64,000 bases of DNA from Paradesertivirga mongoliensis (GCF_024436395.1 NZ_JAFMZO010000003.1:372001-436000); one strand, 5' to 3'. Numbered from the stretch's first letter, positions 7,971-17,147 are shown. A program made the numbers and translations. Notes: a model not told the origin generated them from the sequence alone.

Positions 7971-8071
7971 TCTCAATAAGCATATAAAGACCGGACTGCA
8001 GGCCCAACCAGTAATGCCTTCTAACACTCGGTCCTGCAGGTTTTGTCTTTAAAGTCTCTTAATCTTTTAGA

Positions 8072-9958
8072 ATGGACGCTTCATTATCTTCCGAACCGGA
8101 TAGTTTCCGGCATCACCATGTACACAAGCGCGAAAGCTTTATAACTAAATATATCTTCAGCCAGGATCATAAAATGATTGCTAAGCAATTTCTAATCACT
8201 GCTATAATTATGGCGGTATTTGCAATGTTGCTTTCCATTTTGTTCCGGATTCAGCTGGGCTGTCCTGAACAATCATTTCCGCTGTTGGAAACATTTTTAG
8301 GCCGATATGCCGAAGGCGGTAGAATTAAGCCCGATTTCTATCTGGCATTGGTTACAATTCATGGAACCATCATGGTTTTTTTCGTACTCACGGCGGGACT
8401 GAGCGGAACATTCAGCAATCTGTTGATCCCCCTGCAACTGGGAGCCCGCGACATGGCTTCTCCATTTGTTAATATGCTCTCCTACTGGTTCTTTTTTGCT
8501 TCCTGTGTGGTGATGTGTGCATCTTTTTTTGTCCAAAGCGGCCCTGCAAGTGCCGGCTGGACAGTTTACCCACCCTTGTCATCCTTGCCTCAGGCTATTC
8601 CCGGTTCGGGGACAGGAATGACACTCTGGCTGGGAAGTATTGTTTTGTTTGTAGCTTCTTCTTTAATGGGAGCGCTGAATTACATCAGTACCATATTGAA
8701 TATGCGTACCAAAGGCATGAATATGTGGAGAATGCCCCTAACTATCTGGGGACTTTTGCTTACGGCGATTCTTGGTACATTATCTTTCCCGGTATTGGTA
8801 TCAGCGGTAATGCTTTTGTTCTTCGACCGGAGCATGGGAACGAGCTTTTATCTTTCTGATATTGTATTACAAGGGCAAGTTTTGCCCAATCAGGGCGGAA
8901 GTCCGATTTTATGGCAACACCTTTTTTGGTTTCTTGGCCATCCAGAGGTTTATATCGCAATATTACCTGCATTTGGTATAGTTTCAGAGGTAATGTCGGT
9001 TAATTCGCGCAAGCCAATCTTCGGCTACCACGCAATGGTTTACTCACTTATTGGGATAGTGACCTTGTCTTTCTTAGTATGGGGCCATCATATGTTTGTA
9101 TCTGGTATGAATCCCTTTTTGGGCGGTGTGTTTATGATCACAACCCTTCTGATCGCCGTTCCCTCGGCAGTGAAAACATTCAATTATCTGGCGACGTTAT
9201 GGCGCGGAAACATCAGGTTTACACCCGCAATGCTTTTTGCGATCGGATTTGTTTCATTCCTGGTTTCGGGCGGCTTGACAGGAATTTTTCTGGGGAATGC
9301 ATCCCTTGATATCAGTTTACACGATACTTACTTCGTTGTAGCACATTTCCATTTAGTGATGGGGGCCGCAGCGATTTTTGGAATGCTGGCGGGAGTTTAT
9401 CACTGGTTTCCGAAAATGTTTGGACGATTAATGGATGAAAAATCGGGCTATCTGCATTTTTGGCTTACATTTTTTGGGGCATACCTGGTATTCTTCCCCA
9501 TGCATTTTATGGGACTCGACGGCGTACCCCGACGATACTACTCGTTTACCGAATTTGAATTTATGAACGAATGGCTGTCGGTCAACCGGTTTGTTTCCTG
9601 GTCTGCTATCGGAGCCGGGCTGGCCCAGCTCACCTTTCTTTGGAACTTCTTCTATTCCATCTTTTATGGCAAAAGAACCATCCAGAATCCCTGGGGCGCT
9701 AATACCCTTGAGTGGACCACCCCCATTGAGCATCTTCATGGGAACTGGCCTGATGAAATCCCAACCGTCCACCGCTGGCCATACGACTACAGCAAGCCAG
9801 GCCATTACGAAGACTTTATACCTCAAACGACACCACTTTCTGAAACCATGAGTTCCAATCTTCCCCATGATTTTGAAGGGAATCCCAAAGCCGAAAAGAT
9901 TCAGCTTGAATGGACGAAGAACCCGAAAGAGATCACTGTACAGAATAGTACGGGTTAA
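8072..9958 (+). CDS. ctaD: Cytochrome c oxidase subunit I (aa3-type)
   Basis: Catalytic subunit of the haem-copper terminal oxidase in the inner membrane, 628 residues with about 12 membrane helices. The ligands are all present: H97 (IHGTIMVFF, low-spin haem), H290 with the crosslinked Y294 (GHPEVY), H339-H340 (WGHHMF, CuB), H425 and H427 (HFHLV, haems a3 and a). K368 in VPSAVKTF marks the K channel. D127 in ARDMASP and E292 in HPEVY mark the D channel, so it is an A1-type proton-pumping enzyme. The C-terminal 40 residues are a hydrophilic tail. No subunit II or III gene adjoins it, which is unusual; they must be elsewhere, or this is a second copy. Confidence 0.95.
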   Translation: MDASLSSEPDSFRHHHVHKRESFITKYIFSQDHKMIAKQFLITAIIMAVFAMLLSILFRIQLGCPEQSFPLLETFLGRYAEGGRIKPDFYLALVTIHGTIMVFFVLTAGLSGTFSNLLIPLQLGARDMASPFVNMLSYWFFFASCVVMCASFFVQSGPASAGWTVYPPLSSLPQAIPGSGTGMTLWLGSIVLFVASSLMGALNYISTILNMRTKGMNMWRMPLTIWGLLLTAILGTLSFPVLVSAVMLLFFDRSMGTSFYLSDIVLQGQVLPNQGGSPILWQHLFWFLGHPEVYIAILPAFGIVSEVMSVNSRKPIFGYHAMVYSLIGIVTLSFLVWGHHMFVSGMNPFLGGVFMITTLLIAVPSAVKTFNYLATLWRGNIRFTPAMLFAIGFVSFLVSGGLTGIFLGNASLDISLHDTYFVVAHFHLVMGAAAIFGMLAGVYHWFPKMFGRLMDEKSGYLHFWLTFFGAYLVFFPMHFMGLDGVPRRYYSFTEFEFMNEWLSVNRFVSWSAIGAGLAQLTFLWNFFYSIFYGKRTIQNPWGANTLEWTTPIEHLHGNWPDEIPTVHRWPYDYSKPGHYEDFIPQTTPLSETMSSNLPHDFEGNPKAEKIQLEWTKNPKEITVQNSTG

Positions 9959-10009
9959 GCGGCCGGCGGGTAACTGCAGAAACAGAGTTTACATTAAATA
10001 TTAAATAAC

Positions 10010-10645
10010 ATGAGTTTAAAAATTGGAGACACTGCTCCGGATTTCAGTGCAAAAACAACCCAAGGTAATATCCATTTTTATGATTGGTTGGGCGACAAAT
10101 GGGCGATCCTGTATTCGCATCCTGCCGATTTTACACCTATTTGTACCACCGAACTTGGCCGTACGGCTCAACTAAAAGAGGAATTTGAAAAAAGAGACAC
10201 GAAAGTTTTAGCCATTAGTGTGGATGATATTGATTCGCATCAAAATTGGGTTAAAGACATTAACCAAACACAGAATACAAAGGTCGAATTTCCAATAATC
10301 GCCGATACGGATCAGGAGATTTCGAGATTGTATGCGATGATCCACGATAATGTATCTACATCGGTAACTGTTCGCTCAGTATATTTTATCGGACCAGATA
10401 AAAGAATAAAAGCAAACATTACTTATCCTGCTTCAACCGGTAGAAACTTCACCGAAATTTTGAGGGTTTTAGACTCTTTAAAATTAACGGCAGAATATAG
10501 CGTGGGTACTCCGGCAGATTGGGTTGATGGCCAGGATGTGATCATATCTACAAGTATAAAAAACGAAGAAATTGCCGCCAGATTCCCGAAAGGACATCAA
10601 TCCATAAATTCCTATTTACGGTACACCCCTCAGCCCAACCGCTGA
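10010..10645 (+). CDS. 1-Cys peroxiredoxin (Prx6 type)
   Basis: Thiol peroxidase reducing H2O2 and organic peroxides. The 211-residue protein has the Prx6 signature PADFTPICTTELG with peroxidatic C45. There is no other cysteine in the chain, so it must be reduced by an external thiol. The C-terminal Prx domain (about 160-210, ending in YLRYTPQP) is of normal length. It follows the oxidase gene by 51 bases in the same direction and may be co-transcribed, giving peroxide defence next to a respiratory oxidase. I see no terminator in the gap. Confidence 0.95.
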   Translation: MSLKIGDTAPDFSAKTTQGNIHFYDWLGDKWAILYSHPADFTPICTTELGRTAQLKEEFEKRDTKVLAISVDDIDSHQNWVKDINQTQNTKVEFPIIADTDQEISRLYAMIHDNVSTSVTVRSVYFIGPDKRIKANITYPASTGRNFTEILRVLDSLKLTAEYSVGTPADWVDGQDVIISTSIKNEEIAARFPKGHQSINSYLRYTPQPNR

Positions 10646-10768
10646 TTTATGGATGATAAACACGGCTTAAAGTATCCTACTTCCAATTATACCTAAGCTA
10701 TCTGAACTTCTGCCCGGGTCATAAGCCGGGCGGGTTCAATGGCTTTCAAAGCATTTAATAAGTTGATT

Positions 10769-11713
10769 ATGAAAATATTAATTCTTGGAGCGGGTGCAGT
10801 TGGCGGCTACTTTGGAGCTCTTCTGCAAGACAAAGGCATTCATGTTACTCTCCTGGTTCGTGAGGAGAGAGCTATACATTTGAGACAAAACGGATTAAAA
10901 GTGAGAAGCCCGCTAGGCGACTTCACAGTATATCCAGAGGTGATAACCAGTCTTAAATTTACTGATGTATTTCAATTAGTTATCATTTCCTGTAAATCCT
11001 ATGCATTGGATGATGCAGTGAAACTATTGTCAACATTGCAAAGGTCGACCTACATTCTACCCCTCCTCAATGGCATATCCCATTATCCTAAATTAGTTAA
11101 CCAGTTCGGAAAAAACTTTGTCCTGGGAGGATTTGCACACCTGTCAACCGTGCTGGACAGCAACGGAAATATCCTTCATTTAAACGATTTACAGGTTTTA
11201 ACTGTAGGGGCTCTCCTTCCTCAGCAAGAATCTTTTCTAAGGTTTGCCCGTAATGTTCTTTTCAAGGATGCTCCGTTTATAAGCTACTCGGATAATATCC
11301 AGATGGATATCTGGAAGAAATTAATATTCATTTCTACAGCAGCGTCAGCAACCTGTCTGGTGGGCGACACCATGGGCAACATTGCATCTACGCCGCAAGG
11401 TGCCCGCCAAATCAAAAAAGCTTTCGAGATCAGTTGCAAAACAGCTGCCTTTCATGGCTTTGCCCCAGACAATATCTGGAAGCGGAAAACCTTGCAGGGA
11501 TTATTAGATCCAGAATCAACCATGACATCCTCCTTGCTCCGAGACATGCAGTATAATAATCCCGCCGAAATTTCCATTCTGCGTGACATGCTCGAGAAAA
11601 CTAAAGAAGCAGGTTTATATAACGAACTTCTTGAAGCCGGGTACCTGGCTGTAGAAATGTATGAAGAAAACCGTAAGCACACGCAAATCGGGAAACCCTT
11701 GAAACATTGTTAA
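10769..11713 (+). CDS. 2-dehydropantoate 2-reductase family protein
   Basis: NADPH-dependent reductase of the ketopantoate reductase (ApbA/PanE) family, 314 residues from the ATG at 10769, chosen because the Rossmann motif ILGAGAVGGYFGALL starts directly after it; an ATG ten codons upstream is less likely. The C-terminal all-helical domain is present, with the conserved Lys region DIWKKLIFISTAASATC near 190. In pantothenate synthesis it would make pantoate. Sitting at the head of a four-gene operon with a sulfur-amino-acid PLP enzyme rather than with panB/panC, it may instead reduce another 2-keto acid. It is followed after one base by the next gene. Confidence 0.82.
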   Translation: MKILILGAGAVGGYFGALLQDKGIHVTLLVREERAIHLRQNGLKVRSPLGDFTVYPEVITSLKFTDVFQLVIISCKSYALDDAVKLLSTLQRSTYILPLLNGISHYPKLVNQFGKNFVLGGFAHLSTVLDSNGNILHLNDLQVLTVGALLPQQESFLRFARNVLFKDAPFISYSDNIQMDIWKKLIFISTAASATCLVGDTMGNIASTPQGARQIKKAFEISCKTAAFHGFAPDNIWKRKTLQGLLDPESTMTSSLLRDMQYNNPAEISILRDMLEKTKEAGLYNELLEAGYLAVEMYEENRKHTQIGKPLKHC

Positions 11714-11714
11714 A

Positions 11715-12857
11715 ATGGAAAAACTTGAAACTTTATGTGTACATCCTTTAGCCGATGAAGATAAGCTGCGGGGTTCTGTAACGTCGGTGATCTTCCCTTC
11801 TGCTGCGTATAATTACCTGGATAATGAAGAATTGCAATATCCGGGCTTTTACTCTACGTATAATCAGCAGCGCTTGGGCAAAATACTTGCCAGGCTCGAG
11901 CGAGGCAAGTGGGGATTAATGTTTAGTTCTGGAATGGCGGCAATTACTACGGCCATACTTTCTTTTGTTCAGAACGATGACCATATCATCTTCTCTAGAG
12001 ACTTATATGGAGGAACGCTGACTTTTGCTCAAAATGAACTTCCCAAGCGCAGCATATCCTACAGTTATGCCGACAATTCGGTAGAAAGCTTTAAGTCGCT
12101 TTTAAGAGAAAACACCAGGCTTATTTATATTGAAACGCCGGCAAACCCCTTGCTCAATATCGTTCCGCTTAAGGAAGTTGCCGACTTTGCAAAAAAACAC
12201 GGCATTGTAACCATCGTTGATAATACATTTGCCTCTCCCATCAATCAGCAACCTATTAATCAGGGAATTGACATTACAGTACATAGCGGCACAAAATATC
12301 TCGGAGGACACAACGATCTGCCGTTCGGGGCTTTGGTATCAAGAACTACCAGCCATAAAGACCTGATTTATCAGACCGCCAAAATATACGGCGGCTCCTT
12401 ATCTCCGTATCAATGCTACCTGGTAGAAAGGAGTTTAAAGACATTAGCATTGAGAGTGCAGCGCCAAAACGAGAATGCGCTGAAGATTGCTCATTACCTT
12501 AAGAGTCATCCGGCAGTATCTAACGTTTATTATCCAGGACTGCCCGATCATCCCAACCATCACATAGCTGCCGAACAAATGTCGGGCTTTGGTGGAATTC
12601 TGTCGTTTGAATTAGATGTGAACAATGAAAGTCTGTTTATTTTCCTTAAAACACTCTCCGTAATCCAGCCTGCCTTAAGTCTGGGAGGAGTAGAAAGCTT
12701 GATATGTGCACCTGCGGCTACGTCTCATAAAGGATTGACTGCCAGTCAACGGTTGAGCCTCGGTATCAAAGACAATTTACTGAGGCTATCGGTTGGGATC
12801 GAAGACGCGGATGACCTGATCACCGATTTAAAGTTAGCTATCCTGATCGTTGTTTAA
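11715..12857 (+). CDS. Trans-sulfuration PLP enzyme (cystathionine synthase/lyase family)
   Basis: PLP-dependent gamma-family enzyme of methionine/cysteine metabolism, 380 residues. The Schiff-base lysine is K194 in HSGTKYLGGHND, with the cofactor aspartate in VDNTFASP (about D169) and the substrate-binding loop YSTYNQQRL near 46-54. The family covers cystathionine gamma-synthase, beta- and gamma-lyases and methionine gamma-lyase, which cannot be separated by eye. The usual YSR-NPT motif is altered to YSTYNQQ, a hint of a non-standard substrate. It lies 1 base after the ketopantoate-reductase-like gene and 9 bases before the DUF488 gene, so it is part of one operon. Confidence 0.88.
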   Translation: MEKLETLCVHPLADEDKLRGSVTSVIFPSAAYNYLDNEELQYPGFYSTYNQQRLGKILARLERGKWGLMFSSGMAAITTAILSFVQNDDHIIFSRDLYGGTLTFAQNELPKRSISYSYADNSVESFKSLLRENTRLIYIETPANPLLNIVPLKEVADFAKKHGIVTIVDNTFASPINQQPINQGIDITVHSGTKYLGGHNDLPFGALVSRTTSHKDLIYQTAKIYGGSLSPYQCYLVERSLKTLALRVQRQNENALKIAHYLKSHPAVSNVYYPGLPDHPNHHIAAEQMSGFGGILSFELDVNNESLFIFLKTLSVIQPALSLGGVESLICAPAATSHKGLTASQRLSLGIKDNLLRLSVGIEDADDLITDLKLAILIVV

Positions 12858-12866
12858 ACTCGTAGT

Positions 12867-13226
12867 ATGACTGACATCTTGCATATCAAAAGAGTATATG
12901 ACGACCCGGAATTTGCCGACGGTTACCGAATCCTTATCGATCGTTTATGGCCCAGAGGGATTAACAGACCGGCCATATTTTTTGATGAATGGATGAAGGA
13001 TCTGGCACCTTCTACCAGTTTACGCAAATGGTTCAATCACGAACCAGAAAAATGGCCGGCTTTTGTTTGGCGATACCAGCAAGAACTGCATGACAATAAA
13101 GCGGTGGCCGGGTTGCTTAAAAAAATAAGGACGCACAACGAAGTCACGCTATTGTATAGCGCCAAGGATGAAAAACACAATCACGCCATCGTAATCAAAG
13201 GATTTATTGAAGAAATGATTAACTGA
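12867..13226 (+). CDS. DUF488 family protein
   Basis: Small soluble protein of 119 residues with the family signature RVYDDPEFADGYRILIDRLWPRGI, EWMKDLAPSTSLRKWFNHEP and LLYSAKDEKHNHAIVIK. The family's biochemical role is not established; members are often found beside redox and metal-handling genes. It sits third in the compact operon, one base before the ferredoxin gene. Confidence 0.88.
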   Translation: MTDILHIKRVYDDPEFADGYRILIDRLWPRGINRPAIFFDEWMKDLAPSTSLRKWFNHEPEKWPAFVWRYQQELHDNKAVAGLLKKIRTHNEVTLLYSAKDEKHNHAIVIKGFIEEMIN

Positions 13227-13227
13227 C

Positions 13228-13572
13228 ATGTTTATCAGGAATAGAAATATAGAGTTTACCGTGATCTATTCTGGGGAAGAGCACCAAGTGAAAACCTCTT
13301 GGGGCGAATATCAGACACTTAGGCTTCTGCTGGTAAATAGATTTAATATTTCGGGTTTCGGACAATGCGGAGGTATGGGAAGATGCGCAACATGCCTGAT
13401 TGAAATAGAGGATATATACGGTTCTACCGGCTTTTTGAAAAGAAACGAACATACATCGCTGCAAAGAACTATTAAAGGCTATTCGATTGTGCGATTTGCC
13501 TGTCAAATTCCGGTGAATGATGATTTAGCCAACGTTACCATCAAAATTTTAAAAGATGGCAGAGCCTCCTGA
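13228..13572 (+). CDS. [2Fe-2S] ferredoxin
   Basis: Small electron carrier, 114 residues. Cluster ligands are C47, C53, C56 (QCGGMGRCATC, spacing C-x5-C-x2-C) and C92 (RFACQIPV), in the pattern of plant-type/adrenodoxin-like ferredoxins. It is the last gene of the four-gene operon and faces the Fur-family gene convergently across 42 bases. Its redox partner may be the operon's reductase, although that enzyme family normally uses NADPH; the partner is unknown. Confidence 0.88.
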   Translation: MFIRNRNIEFTVIYSGEEHQVKTSWGEYQTLRLLLVNRFNISGFGQCGGMGRCATCLIEIEDIYGSTGFLKRNEHTSLQRTIKGYSIVRFACQIPVNDDLANVTIKILKDGRAS

Positions 13573-13614
13573 GCATCTCATGTATAAATCCTGCTTAACA
13601 CTGTTACTTTATAA

Positions 13615-13995
13615 TTACGTGCAGTTGGGACATATTCCAGACAAGGTGAAGTTAGCCTCCATAACCGTATATGCTGCCGGGAGTCTATAAGAAGCCTCAA
13701 CGCCCGCCAGGCAGGTAAGCGATTTGCATTTCTGACAGCTAAAATGGATATGATCGTGTTTGTGTTGCGCCTTGCAGGTATCAGCACATCCTGCATATTT
13801 CATTACTCCATCCACATTCAGCACTTTATGTATTAAACCTTCCTGAGTTAATCTGTCGAGTATCCTGTAAATCGTTACCCTATCGCACAATCCTTTTGTG
13901 GCCGCCTGCAGCTCGGCCTGCGATAAAGCTACCGTAGAGCCGGCGATTAGTTTGTGAATCTCATTCTTTGCTACTGTATTCCTGATCGATTTCAT
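13615..13995 (-). CDS. Fur-family transcriptional regulator
   Basis: Metal- or peroxide-responsive repressor, 126 residues. The winged helix covers about 1-75 (ALSQAELQAATKGL, DRVTIYRILDRLTQEGLIHKV). The dimerisation domain carries the metal motifs HDHIHFSCQKCKSL and a terminal CPNC, the two CxxC pairs of the structural zinc site, plus an extra CADTC near 69-73. Whether it is Fur, Zur or PerR cannot be told: the extra cysteines lean towards zinc. It diverges from a thioredoxin-reductase-like gene, with a palindrome between them that is the probable operator for both. Confidence 0.9.
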   Translation of the reverse strand: MKSIRNTVAKNEIHKLIAGSTVALSQAELQAATKGLCDRVTIYRILDRLTQEGLIHKVLNVDGVMKYAGCADTCKAQHKHDHIHFSCQKCKSLTCLAGVEASYRLPAAYTVMEANFTLSGICPNCT

Positions 13996-14012
13996 CTAAA
14001 TGTCAAATAAAC

Positions 14013-14025
14013 GCAACTAAGTTGC
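14013..14025. promoter_or_regulatory. Palindromic operator candidate between the Fur-family and flavoprotein genes
   Basis: GCAACT-A-AGTTGC is a perfect 13-base palindrome, 17 bases upstream of the regulator ATG. A looser relative, TTGCATCAGCGTTGCA, lies at 14049-14064 nearer the flavoprotein gene. Size and placement fit a Fur-family site controlling both divergent genes; binding is inference. Confidence 0.55.
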
Positions 14026-14094
14026 ACTTACAAATATAACGAATGATATTGCATCAGCGTTGCATTAACAAGCAGATATAATAAAGTTAGACAT

Positions 14095-15003
14095 ATGACC
14101 AACAAACCAGACTTTGACGTCATTATTATCGGTGGAAGTTATTCCGGACTCTCTGCGGCAATGGCATTGGGACGATCACTCAGAAGAGTATTGGTTATCG
14201 ACGGTGGCTCGCCCTGTAACAGACAGACACCCCATTCGCACAACTTCATTACCCACGACGGCAAAACGCCCGCAGAGATTTCTTTGCTTGCCAGGCAACA
14301 GGTTGGAGCGTATGAAACCGTAAGATTTCACAACGGGCTTGCTATAAAGGGAGTAAGTATTCCAAACGGGTTCGAAATAGAAACCGAATCGGGCGAAGTT
14401 TTTCAAACAGGGAAGATCATTTTTGCAACTGGCATTAAAGATTTGATGCCAAAGATGGAAGGCTTCGCAGAATGCTGGGGAATATCGGTTATCCACTGCC
14501 CCTATTGCCACGGTTATGAAGTAAAAAATGAAGTTACCGGCATCCTCGACGCTGGCGATGCAGCGATGCACCTGGCGCCTTTAGTTAAGAATCTTACCAG
14601 GAAACTGAGCATTTTTACAAACGGCAAGTCAAGTTTATCGGAGGAACAAAGAAAAAAGCTGGCAACACACGACATAAAGGTTATAGAAACAGAGATTGAC
14701 CGGATTGAACATATCGAAGGACAGATTCAGCATCTGATCTTTACAGATGGTTCCTCAACTCCATTGAAAGCCCTTTATGCAAAACTGCCGTTCGTACAGC
14801 ATACGGACATCCCTCAAAAATTTGGGTGTGAACTTACTGAACATGGATTTATAAAAACTGACGCATTTTTGCAAACTACTATCCCGGGAGTATACGCTTG
14901 TGGCGACTGCACAACGCCTATGCGTTCTGTAGCGAGCGCTGTAACAACCGGTAATCTTGCCGGGGCAATGGCTAACAGGCAACTCTGCGAAGAGCACTTT
15001 TGA
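14095..15003 (+). CDS. Thioredoxin-reductase-like FAD flavoprotein
   Basis: Two-domain flavin disulfide oxidoreductase, 302 residues. The FAD motif IIIGGSYSGLSAA is at about 10-22, the redox pair C135-C138 is in HCPYCHGYE, and the second FAD motif is near the end (PGVYACGDCTTPM). The NAD(P)-binding turn, normally GxGxxA/G, reads GILDAGDAAMH and is not canonical. CPYCHGYE proteins include dithiol oxidases of the GliT/HlmI kind and reductases that take electrons from donors other than NADPH, so the electron donor or acceptor is uncertain. Divergent from the Fur-family gene and probably controlled by it. Confidence 0.85.
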   Translation: MTNKPDFDVIIIGGSYSGLSAAMALGRSLRRVLVIDGGSPCNRQTPHSHNFITHDGKTPAEISLLARQQVGAYETVRFHNGLAIKGVSIPNGFEIETESGEVFQTGKIIFATGIKDLMPKMEGFAECWGISVIHCPYCHGYEVKNEVTGILDAGDAAMHLAPLVKNLTRKLSIFTNGKSSLSEEQRKKLATHDIKVIETEIDRIEHIEGQIQHLIFTDGSSTPLKALYAKLPFVQHTDIPQKFGCELTEHGFIKTDAFLQTTIPGVYACGDCTTPMRSVASAVTTGNLAGAMANRQLCEEHF

Positions 15004-15068
15004 GAAGGCGGGGTTCTTAGGCTTCCTCCGCACTTCTTAAATTTCGATTATTAGAAGCTTGTAAAATG

Positions 15069-17021
15069 CTATTCATCTGTTCTAAAAGGCGAAGCAGGCA
15101 ACTTTTCAGCGTTATACAAGTTAGGACCGACCGGATTATCCGCCCAGGCATATCTTACGTACTTCGGCTCTGGCACCTCGTCGGACCAAACCACCACTTT
15201 GTCGCCTTCTATTTTAGCTTTCGCCCAAACGAACTTTTTATCAGCTCCCGCGATAGCGAACTGTGACAGCTCTTCGCCATCGATACTAATTAAACCGCTG
15301 CCAATATTGCTGAAACTCAGAATTATTCTGTCACCGTCTATTTTGGATGATTGATAGAGCGGACCACTGTAAACAAGATTTTTTTCTCCATAATTAAAAC
15401 GACGAGCTATTAAAGCGAGCCTCTCGCCCACATCTTTTTTATTGTCGGGATGAATATCGTTCCATTCACCCAATTCGATGGTAACTGCCATTCCGGTATT
15501 AGGAACATTAAGGGTTTTTAAACTGGCTTCGCGCATCATGGCCCAATTGCTCTCAACGGGCAGGTATGTAGCATCGCCATAATTGGGGAGTTGAACGTGG
15601 TAAAAGGGCAAGGCTGGTTGCGAAAATTTATGTCTCCAGTCGCTGATTAAGGCTGGCAATAATTTCCTGTATTCTATAGGATTGCCGGAATTGCTCTCGC
15701 CCTGGTACCATAGCACGCCTTTAATAGTATAGTTAGTAAAAGGTGCAATCATTGCATTATACAGCGCAGTCGGCTGGTTCTGCTCCGATATTCCTCCTGG
15801 TCCACCCCTGCCCGTTGCCGGACGATATACCTGCCCTACTTTGTACTGCCAATCACCTTTCAGGTCAATTTTCTGATCTCCAGCTTCCAGGAAATATGGC
15901 TTATCGGGAACGAATCCACCCTTGCCGCCATTATTTTGCACGCGCACCACAACAAGGTTTTTTCCGGCAATCAGTAAGCCAGCCGGAACATTATATCTTC
16001 TTTGAGGATACATATATGATGTACTGCCAACCTGTTTACCATTAATGAAAGCCACGTCGGCGTCGACTATCCGACCAAGGAATAATTTAGCAGGCATCCC
16101 AGCCATCGACGCTGGAAGATTAATTTCTTTACGATACCACACCACCCCGTTGAGGTCGCGGATTCCCTGATCTTCCCAATATCCGGGCACATTAATATTA
16201 CGCCAGTTTTTGGGGAGATATGCAGGATCAGACCACTTAACAGGTCCGCTCGAACCTTTGTCGGGTTCAAGACGGGGAGCATTGGATACCCCCGATGGCT
16301 TGTTTAGGCTGTTCACCCTGGCGGTGTCTTTATTCCGTTGTATCACCGACGTAATGGAGGCAAAATCCTTAAGCCCCTGTTCGCTAGTCCAAGCCTCGAT
16401 GGGTGTGCCGCCCACGCTAGCATTGATAATGCCGATAGGAACCTTGTGTTTCTCATGGATATTGCGAGCAAAGAAATATGCTACAGCCGAGAAATCGTTT
16501 ATATCTTTAGGATTCGCTGATTTCCAGGCGCCTTGTCGAATGTCGTCACGTGGGCCCGACAGACTGGTACTTGTAGGCACCCAAAACTGGCGGATTTTAG
16601 GATAATTCGCGTTTGCGATATCTTCTGCGTATGTAACATTATGGATCCCCATCTGGTGCACCATATTAGACTGCCCCGAGCATAACCATACATCGCCTAC
16701 CAGGATATTTTTGAGTACAATAAGATTCTTACCCTGTAACCTCATTTCAAACGGTCCACCCGCTTTGGTTGCAGGAAGAGCTGCCTGCCAGCGTCCCTCG
16801 TTTCCAGCAGTCGCAGTAACTGATTTCCCGCGAAAGCTGATTTTGACTTTCTCTTGTGGAGATGCCCAGCCCCAGATCCTTAAGGGCTGATCGCGCTGCA
16901 GTACCATACTGTCGGTGATAAGCTTCGGCAGCCTGATATCGGCGAAGCTAGAATTGAAGAATACCAAAACAAAAATCAGTAATAGTCCACCTGTTTTTCT
17001 ATCGCTCATATTTAAATTCAT
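15069..17021 (-). CDS. Sialate O-acetylesterase-type (SASA) carbohydrate esterase
   Basis: Secreted SGNH-hydrolase esterase, 650 residues, removing acetyl groups from polysaccharide. Signal peptide 1-27 (FNSSFA). The catalytic Ser is S118 in CSGQSNM; WYQGESN (about 440) and WNDIHPDNK (about 540, Asp-x-x-His triad part) complete the SGNH blocks. A beta-sandwich domain of glycoside-hydrolase-2 type is inserted at about 270-390 (GVVWYRKEINLP, NGKQVGS). Despite the family name, the context (next to a GH30 xylanase gene, same strand, 126-base gap) points to deacetylation of xylan, as in related acetylxylan esterases of xylan loci. A second ATG at 17009 is an alternative start. Confidence 0.88.
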   Translation of the reverse strand: MNLNMSDRKTGGLLLIFVLVFFNSSFADIRLPKLITDSMVLQRDQPLRIWGWASPQEKVKISFRGKSVTATAGNEGRWQAALPATKAGGPFEMRLQGKNLIVLKNILVGDVWLCSGQSNMVHQMGIHNVTYAEDIANANYPKIRQFWVPTSTSLSGPRDDIRQGAWKSANPKDINDFSAVAYFFARNIHEKHKVPIGIINASVGGTPIEAWTSEQGLKDFASITSVIQRNKDTARVNSLNKPSGVSNAPRLEPDKGSSGPVKWSDPAYLPKNWRNINVPGYWEDQGIRDLNGVVWYRKEINLPASMAGMPAKLFLGRIVDADVAFINGKQVGSTSYMYPQRRYNVPAGLLIAGKNLVVVRVQNNGGKGGFVPDKPYFLEAGDQKIDLKGDWQYKVGQVYRPATGRGGPGGISEQNQPTALYNAMIAPFTNYTIKGVLWYQGESNSGNPIEYRKLLPALISDWRHKFSQPALPFYHVQLPNYGDATYLPVESNWAMMREASLKTLNVPNTGMAVTIELGEWNDIHPDNKKDVGERLALIARRFNYGEKNLVYSGPLYQSSKIDGDRIILSFSNIGSGLISIDGEELSQFAIAGADKKFVWAKAKIEGDKVVVWSDEVPEPKYVRYAWADNPVGPNLYNAEKLPASPFRTDE

Positions 17022-17147
17022 GTACCGCGTTATTAGCTTTGTAAAGCAAAGAGTTTATGCGCCCTCTCGAAATGAATCGAATAAAGGGCCCAATCTTTAG
17101 GTCATTACCCTGTTCATTCTATGTTAAACCTGCTCACTAAGATCGTT

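Noticed and set aside
9428..9868. 146-codon open frame antisense to the oxidase gene
   Set aside because: The plus strand encodes conserved cytochrome oxidase helices throughout; the antisense frame has no recognisable domain.
10706..10740. GCCCGG/CCGGGC hairpin after the peroxiredoxin gene as a terminator
   Set aside because: The stem is only 6 base pairs and is not followed by a T-run.
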